Source: Rhodospirillales bacterium (GTDB taxonomy: Bacteria > Pseudomonadota > Alphaproteobacteria > SP197). From it: a stretch of 64,000 nt of DNA. The position numbers and the translations under genes are program-made. This document shows, in pieces, positions 32,087-40,067 of the stretch (the first letter of the stretch is position 1; each line of letters opens with the position of its first letter). The notes under the pieces were generated by a model. The model did not search any database and was not told the DNA's origin. It worked only from the letters and a program-made list of their open reading frames with translations. The stretch covers positions 1 through 64,000 of the forward strand of contig JACONG010000013.1 in the NCBI GenBank assembly GCA_014323865.1. Direction: 5' to 3'.

Positions 32087-33523
32087 ATGAACCGATACCC
32101 GGTGAACCGACATCCATTGAACCGACATCGGGGCCTTGCCATCGCTCTTGCGTTGCTTTTCGGTGCGGCGGAGGTCCGTGCCGATCATCTCTCGGGCTGG
32201 CAGGCGATCGGTGAAGGAGCCTATGCCGCGGCGCGGGCGGCCTGGCTCGACGATGCCCATGCCGGCGATATCGACCTGCAGTTCAACATCGGGCTGCTGC
32301 ATGAATCCGGTCTCCTCGGCGAGGTCGATCACGAGGCGGCCGTGCGCTGGTACCGCGCCGCGGCAGCGCGCGGCCTGCCTGCCGCGCAGGACCGTCTAGC
32401 AGGCCTTGCCATGCGCGGCGCGGGCATGGAAGCCGACGCCGCCTTCGCGGTCGATCTGCTCACGAAGGCGGCCGAGGCGGGTTATGCGCCGGCACAGAAC
32501 AATCTCGCCGTCGCCCACGAGCTCGGACTGCACCTGCCGCAGGACGCCGATCTGGCCGCGCTCTGGTATCGCCGGGCCGCGGCCCGGGGGTTGCCGGAAG
32601 CGCAATACGCTCTGGGGCGCCTCCTCATGGCCGGCGGGCACGGCTCTGGCAGGCGCGACTTTGGTGGGCGCGACTTTGGTGGGGGCGCGCCTGGCGGGCG
32701 CGGCTTTGGTGGGCGCGACTTTGGTGGGGGCGCGCCTGGCGGGCGCGACACCGAACAGGCGCTCGCATGGTATCGCGCCGCCGCGGACGCCGGCCTGGCC
32801 GAAGCGGAAAACAACCTGGCGCTGATGTACGAACGTGGCGAAGGCGTGCCCAAGGACCTCGCCACCGCCGTTTCCTGGTACAGGCGCGCCGCCGACAAGG
32901 GGCTTGCGGTCGCCCAGAACAATCTCGGCATCATGCTGCAGTACGGCAGGGGCGTGGCAGTCGACCCGGTCGCCGCGGCCATGCGGTATCGGGCGGCCGC
33001 GATGGGCGGCGATCCCTTCGGGCAGATCAACCTCGCCAATGCCTGCGCGAACGGTCTCGGCGTCGCGCAGGACTTCGCCGAAGCCTATGCATGGATTCTG
33101 CTCGCCCGGATATCGGACGACGCGGAGGCGCGCGCGACCGCCGCCGAATACGGCCGCCGCCTGTCCCCACGGCTGACCGCCGACACGCATCGCGAGGCCA
33201 TCGCGCGGGCCCAGGCACTGCGCGACGCGGTGGCCGACGAGGCACTGCGGCGAAGCGGCGAACGGCTGTGGCCGATGGCCGTGGAGGACATGGGCTCGCC
33301 TGCGGCCGCAGCGCAACGCCTGCTCAAGGTTCTGGGGTATCTCTCGGGGCCGGTCGATGGCATCGCCGGCCCGGCGACGCTGGCATCGGCACGATCGTTT
33401 CAGCGCGACCGGGGTCTTGAGGCCGACGGTCGGATCGGTGACGATCTTGTTGCCGCGCTCGCGGAGGTTGCCGCCCGGCGCGCACCGCGGGGCGTCGCGC
33501 CCGACAACACATCCGGGGGATAA
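32087..33523 (+). CDS. Exported Sel1-repeat protein with C-terminal peptidoglycan-binding domain
   Basis: A 478-residue secreted protein. The signal peptide includes LAIALALLFGAAEVRAD. About six Sel1/TPR-like repeats follow, with unit forms such as AVRWYRAAAARGLPAAQ, ALAWYRAAADAGLAEAENNLA and AVSWYRRAADKGLAVAQNNLG. A PG_binding_1-type module ends the protein (RLLKVLGYLSGPVDGIAGPA, SFQRDRGLEADGRIGDDL). Such proteins often scaffold cell-envelope complexes. Between repeats sits a Gly-rich insert of about 36 residues (RRDFGGRDFGGGAPGG, twice) coded by 15- and 45-bp tandem repeats at about 32645-32750. Upstream, tgaaccgatacc-like 15-bp units recur around the start, so ATG 32087 is one of several near-copies. 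Confidence 0.8.
   Translation: MNRYPVNRHPLNRHRGLAIALALLFGAAEVRADHLSGWQAIGEGAYAAARAAWLDDAHAGDIDLQFNIGLLHESGLLGEVDHEAAVRWYRAAAARGLPAAQDRLAGLAMRGAGMEADAAFAVDLLTKAAEAGYAPAQNNLAVAHELGLHLPQDADLAALWYRRAAARGLPEAQYALGRLLMAGGHGSGRRDFGGRDFGGGAPGGRGFGGRDFGGGAPGGRDTEQALAWYRAAADAGLAEAENNLALMYERGEGVPKDLATAVSWYRRAADKGLAVAQNNLGIMLQYGRGVAVDPVAAAMRYRAAAMGGDPFGQINLANACANGLGVAQDFAEAYAWILLARISDDAEARATAAEYGRRLSPRLTADTHREAIARAQALRDAVADEALRRSGERLWPMAVEDMGSPAAAAQRLLKVLGYLSGPVDGIAGPATLASARSFQRDRGLEADGRIGDDLVAALAEVAARRAPRGVAPDNTSGG
32645..32750 (+). repeat. Nested 15-bp/45-bp coding repeats in the Sel1 protein gene
   Basis: Units of ggcgcgactttggtg alternate with ggggcgcgcctggcg. The larger block recurs once. They insert a glycine-rich loop between Sel1 repeats without shifting the frame. 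Confidence 0.9.
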
Positions 33524-33565
33524 CGGCACGATCCACCCGGCGATCCGCTCCGGACGCCGGCGACA

Positions 33566-33597
33566 CCGGAGACCGCGATGCCCGGAGACCGCGATGC
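33566..33597 (+). repeat. 16-bp duplication containing Shine-Dalgarno and ATG
   Basis: ccggagaccgcgatgc occurs twice in tandem (33566-33581 and 33582-33597). Each copy carries GGAG followed 6 nt later by ATG. The first ATG (33578) is out of frame with the gene and opens a short frame, while the second (33594) starts the ornithine-cyclodeaminase-like gene. Confidence 0.95.
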
Positions 33598-34595
33598 AAG
33601 ACATAACCCTGCGCTATCTCAGCGGCCATGACGTCGCCGCGCTCGCGCTGACCTGCGACGAGATCCTCGATGCCATCGAGGCCAGCCTCGCCGCCCAGGG
33701 CCGCGCGGAGACCGTCGTGGAGCCCCGTATGCACCTGGTCGCCGACAAGGCGTTTCGCGGCCATTTCAACGTCCTGCGCGGCTATATCGCGCCGCTCGGC
33801 GTGGCCGGCGTCAAGGTCGTGAGCGACTATATCGACAACTGGCAGCACGATCTGCCCTCGGAGATGGCGCTGGTGAACCTGTTCGATGCGAGGACCGGCA
33901 CCCCGCGCGCCGTCGTGGACGCCACGGCGATAACAGAGATGCGCACCGGCGCGGTCACCGCGATCGGCGCAAGGTATCTCGCCCCGTCCAGGCCCAAGCG
34001 GCTGGGCCATATCGGTGCGCGCGGCACCGCCTACTGGAATGTGCGCCTGCTCGACCACCTGTTCGATTTCGAGGAGATCCGGGTTCATTCGCGGCGTCCC
34101 GAGAGCCGGAACGCTTTCGGCAAACGGCTCTCGAACGAGCTCGGCAAACCGGTGATCGTGACCGACGACTGGCAAAGCTGCCTGGAAGGTGCCGACATCA
34201 TGGTCGAAGCCTCCCGCCTCGACGCACCGCAGCCGCTCTTCCGGACATCGTGGATCAGACCCGGCGCGCTGGTCATCCCCTATGGCACGGTCAGCGCCGT
34301 CGAGGACGACCTGACGGATGTCATGGACAGGATCGTGGTCGACGACTGGGGGCAGTGCCTGATCGGGCCGTTCGGCTGTCTCAGACGCCACATCGACTCG
34401 GGCAAGGTGACGCAGGAGACCATTCACGGCGAACTCGGCCAGATCTGCGCCGGCCTCAGGACCGGCCGCGACAGCGACGACGAGACGATCCTTCTGTGGC
34501 ACCGGGGGCTCTCGACCTCGGACATCGCCCTGGCCTGCGCCATGCTGGAGAAGGCCGAACGTCTCGGGATCGGCCACACCCTGCCCTATGCCTGA
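33594..34595 (+). CDS. Ornithine cyclodeaminase/mu-crystallin family protein
   Basis: A 333-residue NAD(P)-binding protein. An N-terminal substrate domain has VVEPRMHLVADKAFRGHFNV and VKVVSDYIDNWQHDLPSEMA. It is followed by GTPRAVVDATAITEMRTGAV, the typical (V/L)DAxxITxxRTGA signature, and a Rossmann region (RLGHIGARGTAYWNVRLLDH) in which the usual GxGxQ motif is altered to GARGTA. Members act on ornithine, imino acids or opine-like compounds, so the substrate is open. Start choice is the second of two tandem SD-ATG copies. It follows the Sel1 gene by 70 bp. Confidence 0.8.
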   Translation: MQDITLRYLSGHDVAALALTCDEILDAIEASLAAQGRAETVVEPRMHLVADKAFRGHFNVLRGYIAPLGVAGVKVVSDYIDNWQHDLPSEMALVNLFDARTGTPRAVVDATAITEMRTGAVTAIGARYLAPSRPKRLGHIGARGTAYWNVRLLDHLFDFEEIRVHSRRPESRNAFGKRLSNELGKPVIVTDDWQSCLEGADIMVEASRLDAPQPLFRTSWIRPGALVIPYGTVSAVEDDLTDVMDRIVVDDWGQCLIGPFGCLRRHIDSGKVTQETIHGELGQICAGLRTGRDSDDETILLWHRGLSTSDIALACAMLEKAERLGIGHTLPYA

Positions 34596-34613
34596 TCGCC
34601 CGGCGCCTGCGGT

Positions 34614-35684
34614 TCACGCCCTGCCCTCGCCTCCGTCGTCCTCGAGATGCGACACATTGCCATCGGCCGACAACAGGATCGCGACGGGCCGGGTCGCCTC
34701 GAACTGTGCCATCACGATCATGGCGATCACGGTGATCGGCACGCTCAGGAACATGCCGATGACACCCCAGATGCTGCCCCAGAGCGCGAGCGAAATCACG
34801 ATGACCACAGGGCTGATGCTGAGCGAACGGCCCATCATCCGCGGTTCCACCACGTTGCCCGTGACGATCTGCGTGGCACCCAGAAGGCTCGAGACGACGA
34901 TGAAGGGCACCCAGGGATCGGCGAACTGCACCAGGGTCAGCAGGGCCGGGAAGACGATGCCCAGAATCGAGCCGATGGTCGGAATGAAGTTGAGCAGGAA
35001 GATCAGAACGGCCCAGAACTCGGCCAGATCGACACCGACAGCGATCATGACGAGGTAGGAGATGCCGCCCGTGGCGGCCGACATCAGCGTCTTGACCCGG
35101 ATGTAGGTCCTGACGTCGGCGTTGATGCGGTCGAGGATGCGGCGGACACGCGCCACCCTGGCCGGATCGCCACCGACGAGCGCGTCGATCTTGGCGCCGA
35201 AACCCTTCTGCTCGACCAGCAGGAAGATGACATAGACCAGGATGATGCCGACATTGCCTGCGAAACCGGCCACGCCGGAAGCGAGCTGTCCCGCAATGTT
35301 CCCGAGGTCGATCTGTTCGCGAAGCTGCTCGACGGAGGGCAGCCGATTGACCCCGAGGAACGCGATGAGCTCTCTGAAGACCCGCTCGAGATTGGCCTGA
35401 TAGAGAGGGGCCGCCCCGACCACGTCGTTGATGTTGCTGCGCGTCAGGTCGACGAAGGCCGCCAGGACCGCGACAAAGGTCAGGATGGCGAGGGTCATGC
35501 CCATCCAGCCGGGCACGCGGTAACCCCATGTCCCCAATTGGCCGTAAATACGGGCCAGTGTCGCGATGAGATACCAGAAGACCAGCGCCACGACGAAAGG
35601 CAGGATCAGCGCCCGACCGACAATCAGAAGGTAAAGGGTCAATCCCGCGATGGCGGTGTAGAGCGTGAAGCTCAGGAGATTCAT
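34614..35684 (-). CDS. AI-2E/PerM-family transporter
   Basis: A 356-residue inner-membrane protein with about eight TM segments, including LYTAIAGLTLYLLIVGRALI, IILVYVIFLLVEQ, and a C-terminal block FWAVLIFLLNFIPTIGSILG. The last is the most conserved motif of the family, with LVQFADPWVPFIVV after it. A periplasmic or cytosolic loop of about 70 residues (NINDVVGAAPLYQANLERVF) sits between TM3 and TM4. Family members export autoinducer-2 or act as Na+/H+ antiporters, and the substrate cannot be told from sequence. It converges with the cyclodeaminase-like gene. Confidence 0.88.
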   Translation of the reverse strand: MNLLSFTLYTAIAGLTLYLLIVGRALILPFVVALVFWYLIATLARIYGQLGTWGYRVPGWMGMTLAILTFVAVLAAFVDLTRSNINDVVGAAPLYQANLERVFRELIAFLGVNRLPSVEQLREQIDLGNIAGQLASGVAGFAGNVGIILVYVIFLLVEQKGFGAKIDALVGGDPARVARVRRILDRINADVRTYIRVKTLMSAATGGISYLVMIAVGVDLAEFWAVLIFLLNFIPTIGSILGIVFPALLTLVQFADPWVPFIVVSSLLGATQIVTGNVVEPRMMGRSLSISPVVIVISLALWGSIWGVIGMFLSVPITVIAMIVMAQFEATRPVAILLSADGNVSHLEDDGGEGRA

Positions 35685-36028
35685 GACGTGTCCGTGCGGC
35701 CCCCCGTGCGGCTCCCGAAAACCACCGTGCCCGAAAAACCCTCGCGACCGAAAATCGTGATGTCATCATCCCCCAGGGATCGCGTGCCCGCAACGTGCGT
35801 CTTCGGCGGGCGTCTTCGGCGGTCCCGCACCGGTCGACGTCGATTCCGGGGCTTCGGAATGACACCGGGCGGAATGACGTGACGGGCGCGGCATTTGCGT
35901 AACACGGTTGACATGAGGCGACATGCTGAAAGAATGGGGGTCAAGGACAGTCTCGGTCCTGCGCCGGGGCGGTTCGCAACCAAGGGGCAAAAACGCCAAA
36001 CGGAACGCCAAACGGGAGGAGTAACCTC
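35685..36028. other. Intergenic region upstream of the peptide-type binding protein gene
   Basis: No coding signal. A TTGACA hexamer at about 35908 has no good -10 partner. Tandem duplications occur at gtgcggc (near 35694-35712), gcgtcttcggcggg (near 35796-35823) and aacgccaaacgg (35992-36003 and 36004-36015). The last directly precedes the GGGAGGAG Shine-Dalgarno of the binding-protein gene. Confidence 0.45.
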
Positions 36029-37669
36029 ATGGCAGAGCATACCTATTTCAAGACGCTGCAGGAGCAGCTGGCCTCCGGCCGGCTCGATCGCCGCGAATTC
36101 GTACGTTATTCGGCCCTTCTGGGTGTGTCGGCCACCGCAGCCTACGCGGTTGCCGGCCGGATCGTCGGCGAGGACTTTGCGCCGAAGGCCCAGGCTCAGG
36201 ACATGCCGATGGGCGGCACGATGCGGATCGCGATGCGCGTCTACGTTGTCGACAGCCCGCACACCTTCTCTTGGATCATCGACTCCAACATCGCCCGCCA
36301 GGTCTGCGGCTATATGACCCGTACCGGCACCGACAACGTCACCCGCCCCGACCTGGTCGAGAGCTGGGAGGCCAGCGACGACCTGATGACCTGGACGCTG
36401 AACGTGCGCCCGGGCGTCAAGTGGCACAACGGCCGCGCCTTCACGGCCGAGGACGTCGCCTGGAACCTGAAACGGGTGCTCGATCCGGAGACCGGTTCGT
36501 CGGTGCTCGGCCTGATGAAGGGCTACATGATGAACGATGACGGTTCGGCGATGTGGGACGCGAACGCCATCGAGCTCGTCGATGACACCACCGTGCGGCT
36601 CAACACCCGCTCGGCCAACGTCGCGATCCCCGAGCATCTGTTCCACTATCCGCTGATGATCATCGATCCGGCCGAGGACGGCGTCTTCGGTGTCGGTTCG
36701 AACGGCACCGGTGCCTACACGCTGGTCGAGCACGTCGTCGGCGAGCGCTCGGTTCTCGAGAACGCCAACAACGCCACCTGGCACGGCGAAGGTCCGTTCC
36801 TGGATCGGATCGAGTTCATCGATCTCGGTGACGATCCCTCGGCCGCCATCGGTGCCATTGCGTCGAAGCAGGTTCACGCGGTCTATGAGGGCGACATCAT
36901 CCAGCTCGATGCCTACAAGGCCATGCCGCACGTGGATATCAACCCGGCCACCACGGCGCAGACGGCCGTTGCGCGTATCCAGGTCGACACCGCGCCGTTC
37001 ACCGACCCCCGCGTTCGCAAGGCCATGCGTCTGGCGATCGACACGCCGTCGATACTCGAGGCCGCCCATCGCGGTCTTGGCTCGGCTGCCGAGCATCATC
37101 ACGTGGCCCCGATCCATCCCGACTATGCGCAACTGCCCTTCATGGCCCGCGATGTCGAAGCCGCGAAGGCGCTGCTTGCCGAAGCCGGCCATGCCGACGG
37201 CATCGATGCCGAGATCACCTGCAAGAAAGACCCGGCCTGGGAGCTTCTCGCGGTTCAGGCCCTGGTCGAGCAGTGGAAGGAAGCCGGCATCAACGTGGAC
37301 ATCAACGTTCTGCCGTCCGACCAGTTCTGGGAGAGCTGGGACAAGGTGCCGTTCGGCTTCACCCCCTGGACTCACCGTCCGCTCGGCTTCATGGTTCTCG
37401 GCCTCGCCTATCGCAGCGGCGTGCCGTGGAACGAGACGCACTATGCCAACCCCGAGTTCGACGCCAAGCTCACGCAGGCTGAAGGCCTCCTGGATATCGA
37501 CGCCCGCCGCGAGGTGATGGCCGAGCTCGAAACGATCATGCAGGAAGACGGCCCGATCGTTCAGCCGCTGTGGCGCGCGATCTACAACGTCTCCGACAAG
37601 CGTGTTCAGGGATACATCATGCATCCCACGAGCTACATCTTCGGTGAGACCCTGGCGATCGATTCCTGA
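36029..37669 (+). CDS. Extracellular solute-binding protein, peptide/nickel ABC type (family 5)
   Basis: A 546-residue periplasmic binding protein. A Tat-like signal (DRREFVRYSALLGVSATAAY, cleavage near AQA) precedes the SBP_bac_5 fold. Landmarks are LVESWEASDDLMTWTLNVRP, GVKWHNGRAFTAEDVAWNLK, RVLDPETGSSVLGLM, GTGAYTLVEHVVGERSVLE and VRKAMRLAIDTPSILEAAHR. The usual partner permeases and ATPases (dppB/C/D/F-like) are not adjacent; a tandem ABC ATPase at the right window edge belongs to another locus. A strong GGGAGGAG ribosome-binding site and a downstream terminator suggest a highly expressed single gene. Confidence 0.88.
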   Translation: MAEHTYFKTLQEQLASGRLDRREFVRYSALLGVSATAAYAVAGRIVGEDFAPKAQAQDMPMGGTMRIAMRVYVVDSPHTFSWIIDSNIARQVCGYMTRTGTDNVTRPDLVESWEASDDLMTWTLNVRPGVKWHNGRAFTAEDVAWNLKRVLDPETGSSVLGLMKGYMMNDDGSAMWDANAIELVDDTTVRLNTRSANVAIPEHLFHYPLMIIDPAEDGVFGVGSNGTGAYTLVEHVVGERSVLENANNATWHGEGPFLDRIEFIDLGDDPSAAIGAIASKQVHAVYEGDIIQLDAYKAMPHVDINPATTAQTAVARIQVDTAPFTDPRVRKAMRLAIDTPSILEAAHRGLGSAAEHHHVAPIHPDYAQLPFMARDVEAAKALLAEAGHADGIDAEITCKKDPAWELLAVQALVEQWKEAGINVDINVLPSDQFWESWDKVPFGFTPWTHRPLGFMVLGLAYRSGVPWNETHYANPEFDAKLTQAEGLLDIDARREVMAELETIMQEDGPIVQPLWRAIYNVSDKRVQGYIMHPTSYIFGETLAIDS

Positions 37670-37711
37670 TCGACAGCTCTCTGCTCGACAGATCGAAGAC
37701 ACACCGTTGCC

Positions 37712-37745
37712 CGGAGGGAGCCGCAAGGCTCCCTCCGTTGCTTTC
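37712..37745 (+). terminator. Rho-independent terminator after the binding-protein gene
   Basis: A perfect 11-bp stem (cggagggagcc/ggctccctccg) with a GCAA tetraloop is followed by ttgctttc. It separates this unit from the convergent alkyltransferase-like gene. Confidence 0.85.
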
Positions 37746-37747
37746 GG

Positions 37748-38062
37748 TCAGGGGATGTGGCGACAGGTGTCGAGATCGATCCGCCCTTCCGGATCGATGG
37801 GGACATCCTCGGCCTCAAGCAGGTCGCGCTGTCGATCGGCGCTTTCCGGTGCCCGGCCGCCACCCTTGCTGATCATTCCCTGCGCGTTGACGACCCGCCA
37901 CCACGGTACGCCGGGATCGTTGCAGGACGACAGCGCATAGCCGACCCGGCGCGCCCGGCGCAGGTAGCCCGCCGTCTTCGCGACATCGCCATAGGTCATG
38001 ACCGACCCGGGCGGAATGGCCCGGATCACGGCGTAGTAGGCCTCGTACTCCTCGCTCGCCAT
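37748..38062 (-). CDS. Alkyltransferase-like protein (ATL), MGMT fold without catalytic Cys
   Basis: A 104-residue protein matching the DNA-binding domain of O6-alkylguanine-DNA alkyltransferases: FYAVIRAIPPG-like start (YYAVIRAIPPGSVMTYGDVA), RRARRVGYALSSC and VPWWRVVNAQGMIS. In active MGMT the motif is PCHRV; here it reads PWWRVV, so no methyl acceptor is present. ATL proteins bind alkylated guanine and flag it for nucleotide-excision repair, which is the expected role. It is 4 bp from the ccdA-like gene and probably cotranscribed with it. Confidence 0.85.
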   Translation of the reverse strand: MASEEYEAYYAVIRAIPPGSVMTYGDVAKTAGYLRRARRVGYALSSCNDPGVPWWRVVNAQGMISKGGGRAPESADRQRDLLEAEDVPIDPEGRIDLDTCRHIP

Positions 38063-38065
38063 GGC

Positions 38066-38803
38066 TCAACCGATCGTCGCCAGGACCGGGAAGGTCTCCA
38101 GCAGCCGGAAGGCAAGGTCGGACAGATAACCGGTCAGCATCGCGATGCCCATCAGCACGAGAATGACGCCGGCCCCAATCTGAAGGCGATGGCCGATCCT
38201 GCCCAGACCGCGCATGTGACGCAGGAAGAAGCCGGTGAAACCGGCGGCGAGCAGGAAGGGCACGCCGAGGCCCAGCGAATAGATCGCCAGCAGCGCCATA
38301 CCGCCACCCACGGTGTTGTTGACGGCGGCGACCGTGAGGATGCTGCCCAGGATCGGCCCGATGCACGGTGTCCAGCCGAAACCGAAGGCGGCACCGAGAA
38401 CACAGGCGCTGACCGGCCTGCCGCCCGGCACATTGAGGTGGAAGCGCATGTCGCGCTGCAGAAACGGCAGCCGGAAGACGCCCATCGTCACGAGCCCGAA
38501 CAGGATCACCACCACACCGGCAATCTGCAGCAGGAACTGGCCGTTGCGATGAAGCAGGCCGCTGACGGCCGTGGCGCTGGCACCAAGCAGAATGAAGACG
38601 GTCGAGAAACCGAGCACGAAGAGGCTGCTCAGGGTCAGCACCATCATGCGGCGCTTCGCCGCGGCCTCGGACTTCAGATCGTCGAGCGATTCGCCGGCGA
38701 TATAGGACACATAGGCCGGGACCAGCGGAAGAACGCAGGGCGAAAGAAAGGAGATGACTCCCGCGGCAAACGCGGCGGTGATCTCGATGCCGTGGATCTC
38801 CAT
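38066..38803 (-). CDS. ccdA: CcdA/DsbD-type transmembrane thiol-disulfide carrier
   Basis: A 245-residue, six-TM protein that passes electrons from cytosolic thioredoxin to periplasmic thiol proteins. Redox cysteines occur in the two half-repeats: FLSPCVLPLVPAYVSYIAGE in TM1 and FGFGWTPCIGPILGSILTVA in TM4. I start at ATG 38803 (MEIHGIEITAAFAAGVISFL); an upstream in-frame reading adds non-membrane residues. Downstream of TlpA- and CcmG-like genes it forms a thiol-redox operon in which it would re-reduce both partners for cytochrome c maturation. Confidence 0.9.
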   Translation of the reverse strand: MEIHGIEITAAFAAGVISFLSPCVLPLVPAYVSYIAGESLDDLKSEAAAKRRMMVLTLSSLFVLGFSTVFILLGASATAVSGLLHRNGQFLLQIAGVVVILFGLVTMGVFRLPFLQRDMRFHLNVPGGRPVSACVLGAAFGFGWTPCIGPILGSILTVAAVNNTVGGGMALLAIYSLGLGVPFLLAAGFTGFFLRHMRGLGRIGHRLQIGAGVILVLMGIAMLTGYLSDLAFRLLETFPVLATIG

Positions 38804-38816
38804 GCAACAGCCCGCG

Positions 38817-39389
38817 TCAGTCGGCGGATGCCTGCTCCACCGGATCCAGGCGTGCCCGACGCGCCGCATCGGCGAGCGGCAGGATCACGGCCAGCGCGGC
38901 CTCGCCGTCCCATTCGGCATCGCCCACGAGATGGGCCAGGATCCGGCCCTCGTGATCGATCAGCAGCGTGGTCGGGAGGCCGAAGACCCGCAGGGAGCGG
39001 GAAAAGTGCATCCGGGGATCGCGATACATCCCGAGATGCCGCAGATCGAGACGTTCGTAGAAGTCGGCAATCTGCTGCTCTCCGCCCCGGTCGACCGACA
39101 TGGTCACCACAACGAGGTCGTCCCCGCCGTAACCGGCAGACAGGCGATCGAGCGACGGCATCTCCTCGATGCAGGGCGGACACCATGTGGCCCAGAAGTT
39201 GAGCACCACGGCCCTGCCCTCGAACATCTCCATCGTCGCCAATTCGTCACCGGCCGTGAGAAACTGACCGTCCGACACCGCCCGTGGCGGGTCGAGCCAG
39301 ACGAGATCGGGCAGGGCCGCATCCTCGTCGGCAACGACGGGCGCCGTCATGAAGACCAGCGCCAGCGCAACATGAACCATCCGCATCAT
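38817..39389 (-). CDS. TlpA-like periplasmic thioredoxin
   Basis: A 190-residue exported protein. A signal peptide (VALALVFMTAPVVAD) is followed by a thioredoxin domain with FWATWCPPCIEEMPSLDRL (WCPPC active site), VVTMSVDRGGEQQIADFY and the cis-Pro loop VFGLPTTLLIDHEGRI. Such proteins reduce apocytochrome c or oxidase copper-site cysteines. Its first codons overlap the stop of the CcmG-like gene (ATGA, 39386-39389), and it ends 13 bp before the ccdA start. Confidence 0.88.
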   Translation of the reverse strand: MMRMVHVALALVFMTAPVVADEDAALPDLVWLDPPRAVSDGQFLTAGDELATMEMFEGRAVVLNFWATWCPPCIEEMPSLDRLSAGYGGDDLVVVTMSVDRGGEQQIADFYERLDLRHLGMYRDPRMHFSRSLRVFGLPTTLLIDHEGRILAHLVGDAEWDGEAALAVILPLADAARRARLDPVEQASAD

Positions 39390-39967
39390 GTCCTGAGCTC
39401 GTCGATCAGGGGCAGGATCGTCTGGCTCCAGCTCTCGGGCGAGATCGGACCGATGTGTTTGTAGACCACCTTGCCGTCAGGCCCGACGACGAAGGTCTCG
39501 GGCACACCATAGACGCCCCAGTCAATCCCGGCGCGCCCGGCGATATCGGCGGCCGTGGCATCGAACGGATTGCCGTGACGCGCAAGCCAGTTCGCCGTGT
39601 CCTGCGGATCGTCCTTGTAGGCGAGCCCGAAAAGCGCAACGTCCGTGTTCGCGGCAATTTTCATCAGCAGCGGATGTTCGTCGATGCAGCTTGTGCACCA
39701 CGACGCAAAGACATTGACCAGGGTCACCTGGCCTTCGAAATCCGCCGCCGAGAAGCCGGGGCCATGGCCGTCAACAGGCGGCAGGGCGGTCTCGGGCGCC
39801 GGAGCGCCGATCAGGACCGACGGCACCAGGCCCGGATCGCGGCCGAGGCCAAGTGCCAGCGCAACGGCCAGCACGACAAACCCGATCACGGGAACGGCAA
39901 AAAGGAGGCGTCGGCCGCCTTTGCCCGTCGTCTGCCGTCTGGTTGCCGAACCGGTGGTCTCGCTCAT
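39386..39967 (-). CDS. ccmG: CcmG/DsbE thiol-disulfide interchange protein
   Basis: A 193-residue membrane-anchored thioredoxin-like protein. One N-terminal TM (LLFAVPVIGFVVLAVALALG) precedes NVFASWCTSCIDEHPLLMKI (WCTSC active site), ALFGLAYKDDPQDTANWL and the cis-Pro VYGVPETFVVGPDGKVVYKH. The GVPETF loop is diagnostic for CcmG/DsbE, which reduces the CxxCH motif of apocytochrome c. It leads the ccmG-tlpA-ccdA-ATL unit. The rest of the ccm genes are not in the window. Confidence 0.92.
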   Translation of the reverse strand: MSETTGSATRRQTTGKGGRRLLFAVPVIGFVVLAVALALGLGRDPGLVPSVLIGAPAPETALPPVDGHGPGFSAADFEGQVTLVNVFASWCTSCIDEHPLLMKIAANTDVALFGLAYKDDPQDTANWLARHGNPFDATAADIAGRAGIDWGVYGVPETFVVGPDGKVVYKHIGPISPESWSQTILPLIDELRT

Positions 39968-40067
39968 ATGTCCCTGCCTGTCGGAGCGATAACGTGGCGT
40001 TCGGTCTTCCGCAATGCAAGGCCATGACGCCGGCCTGACACGAAGGTGATGCCGCGCCCGGCGCCCG

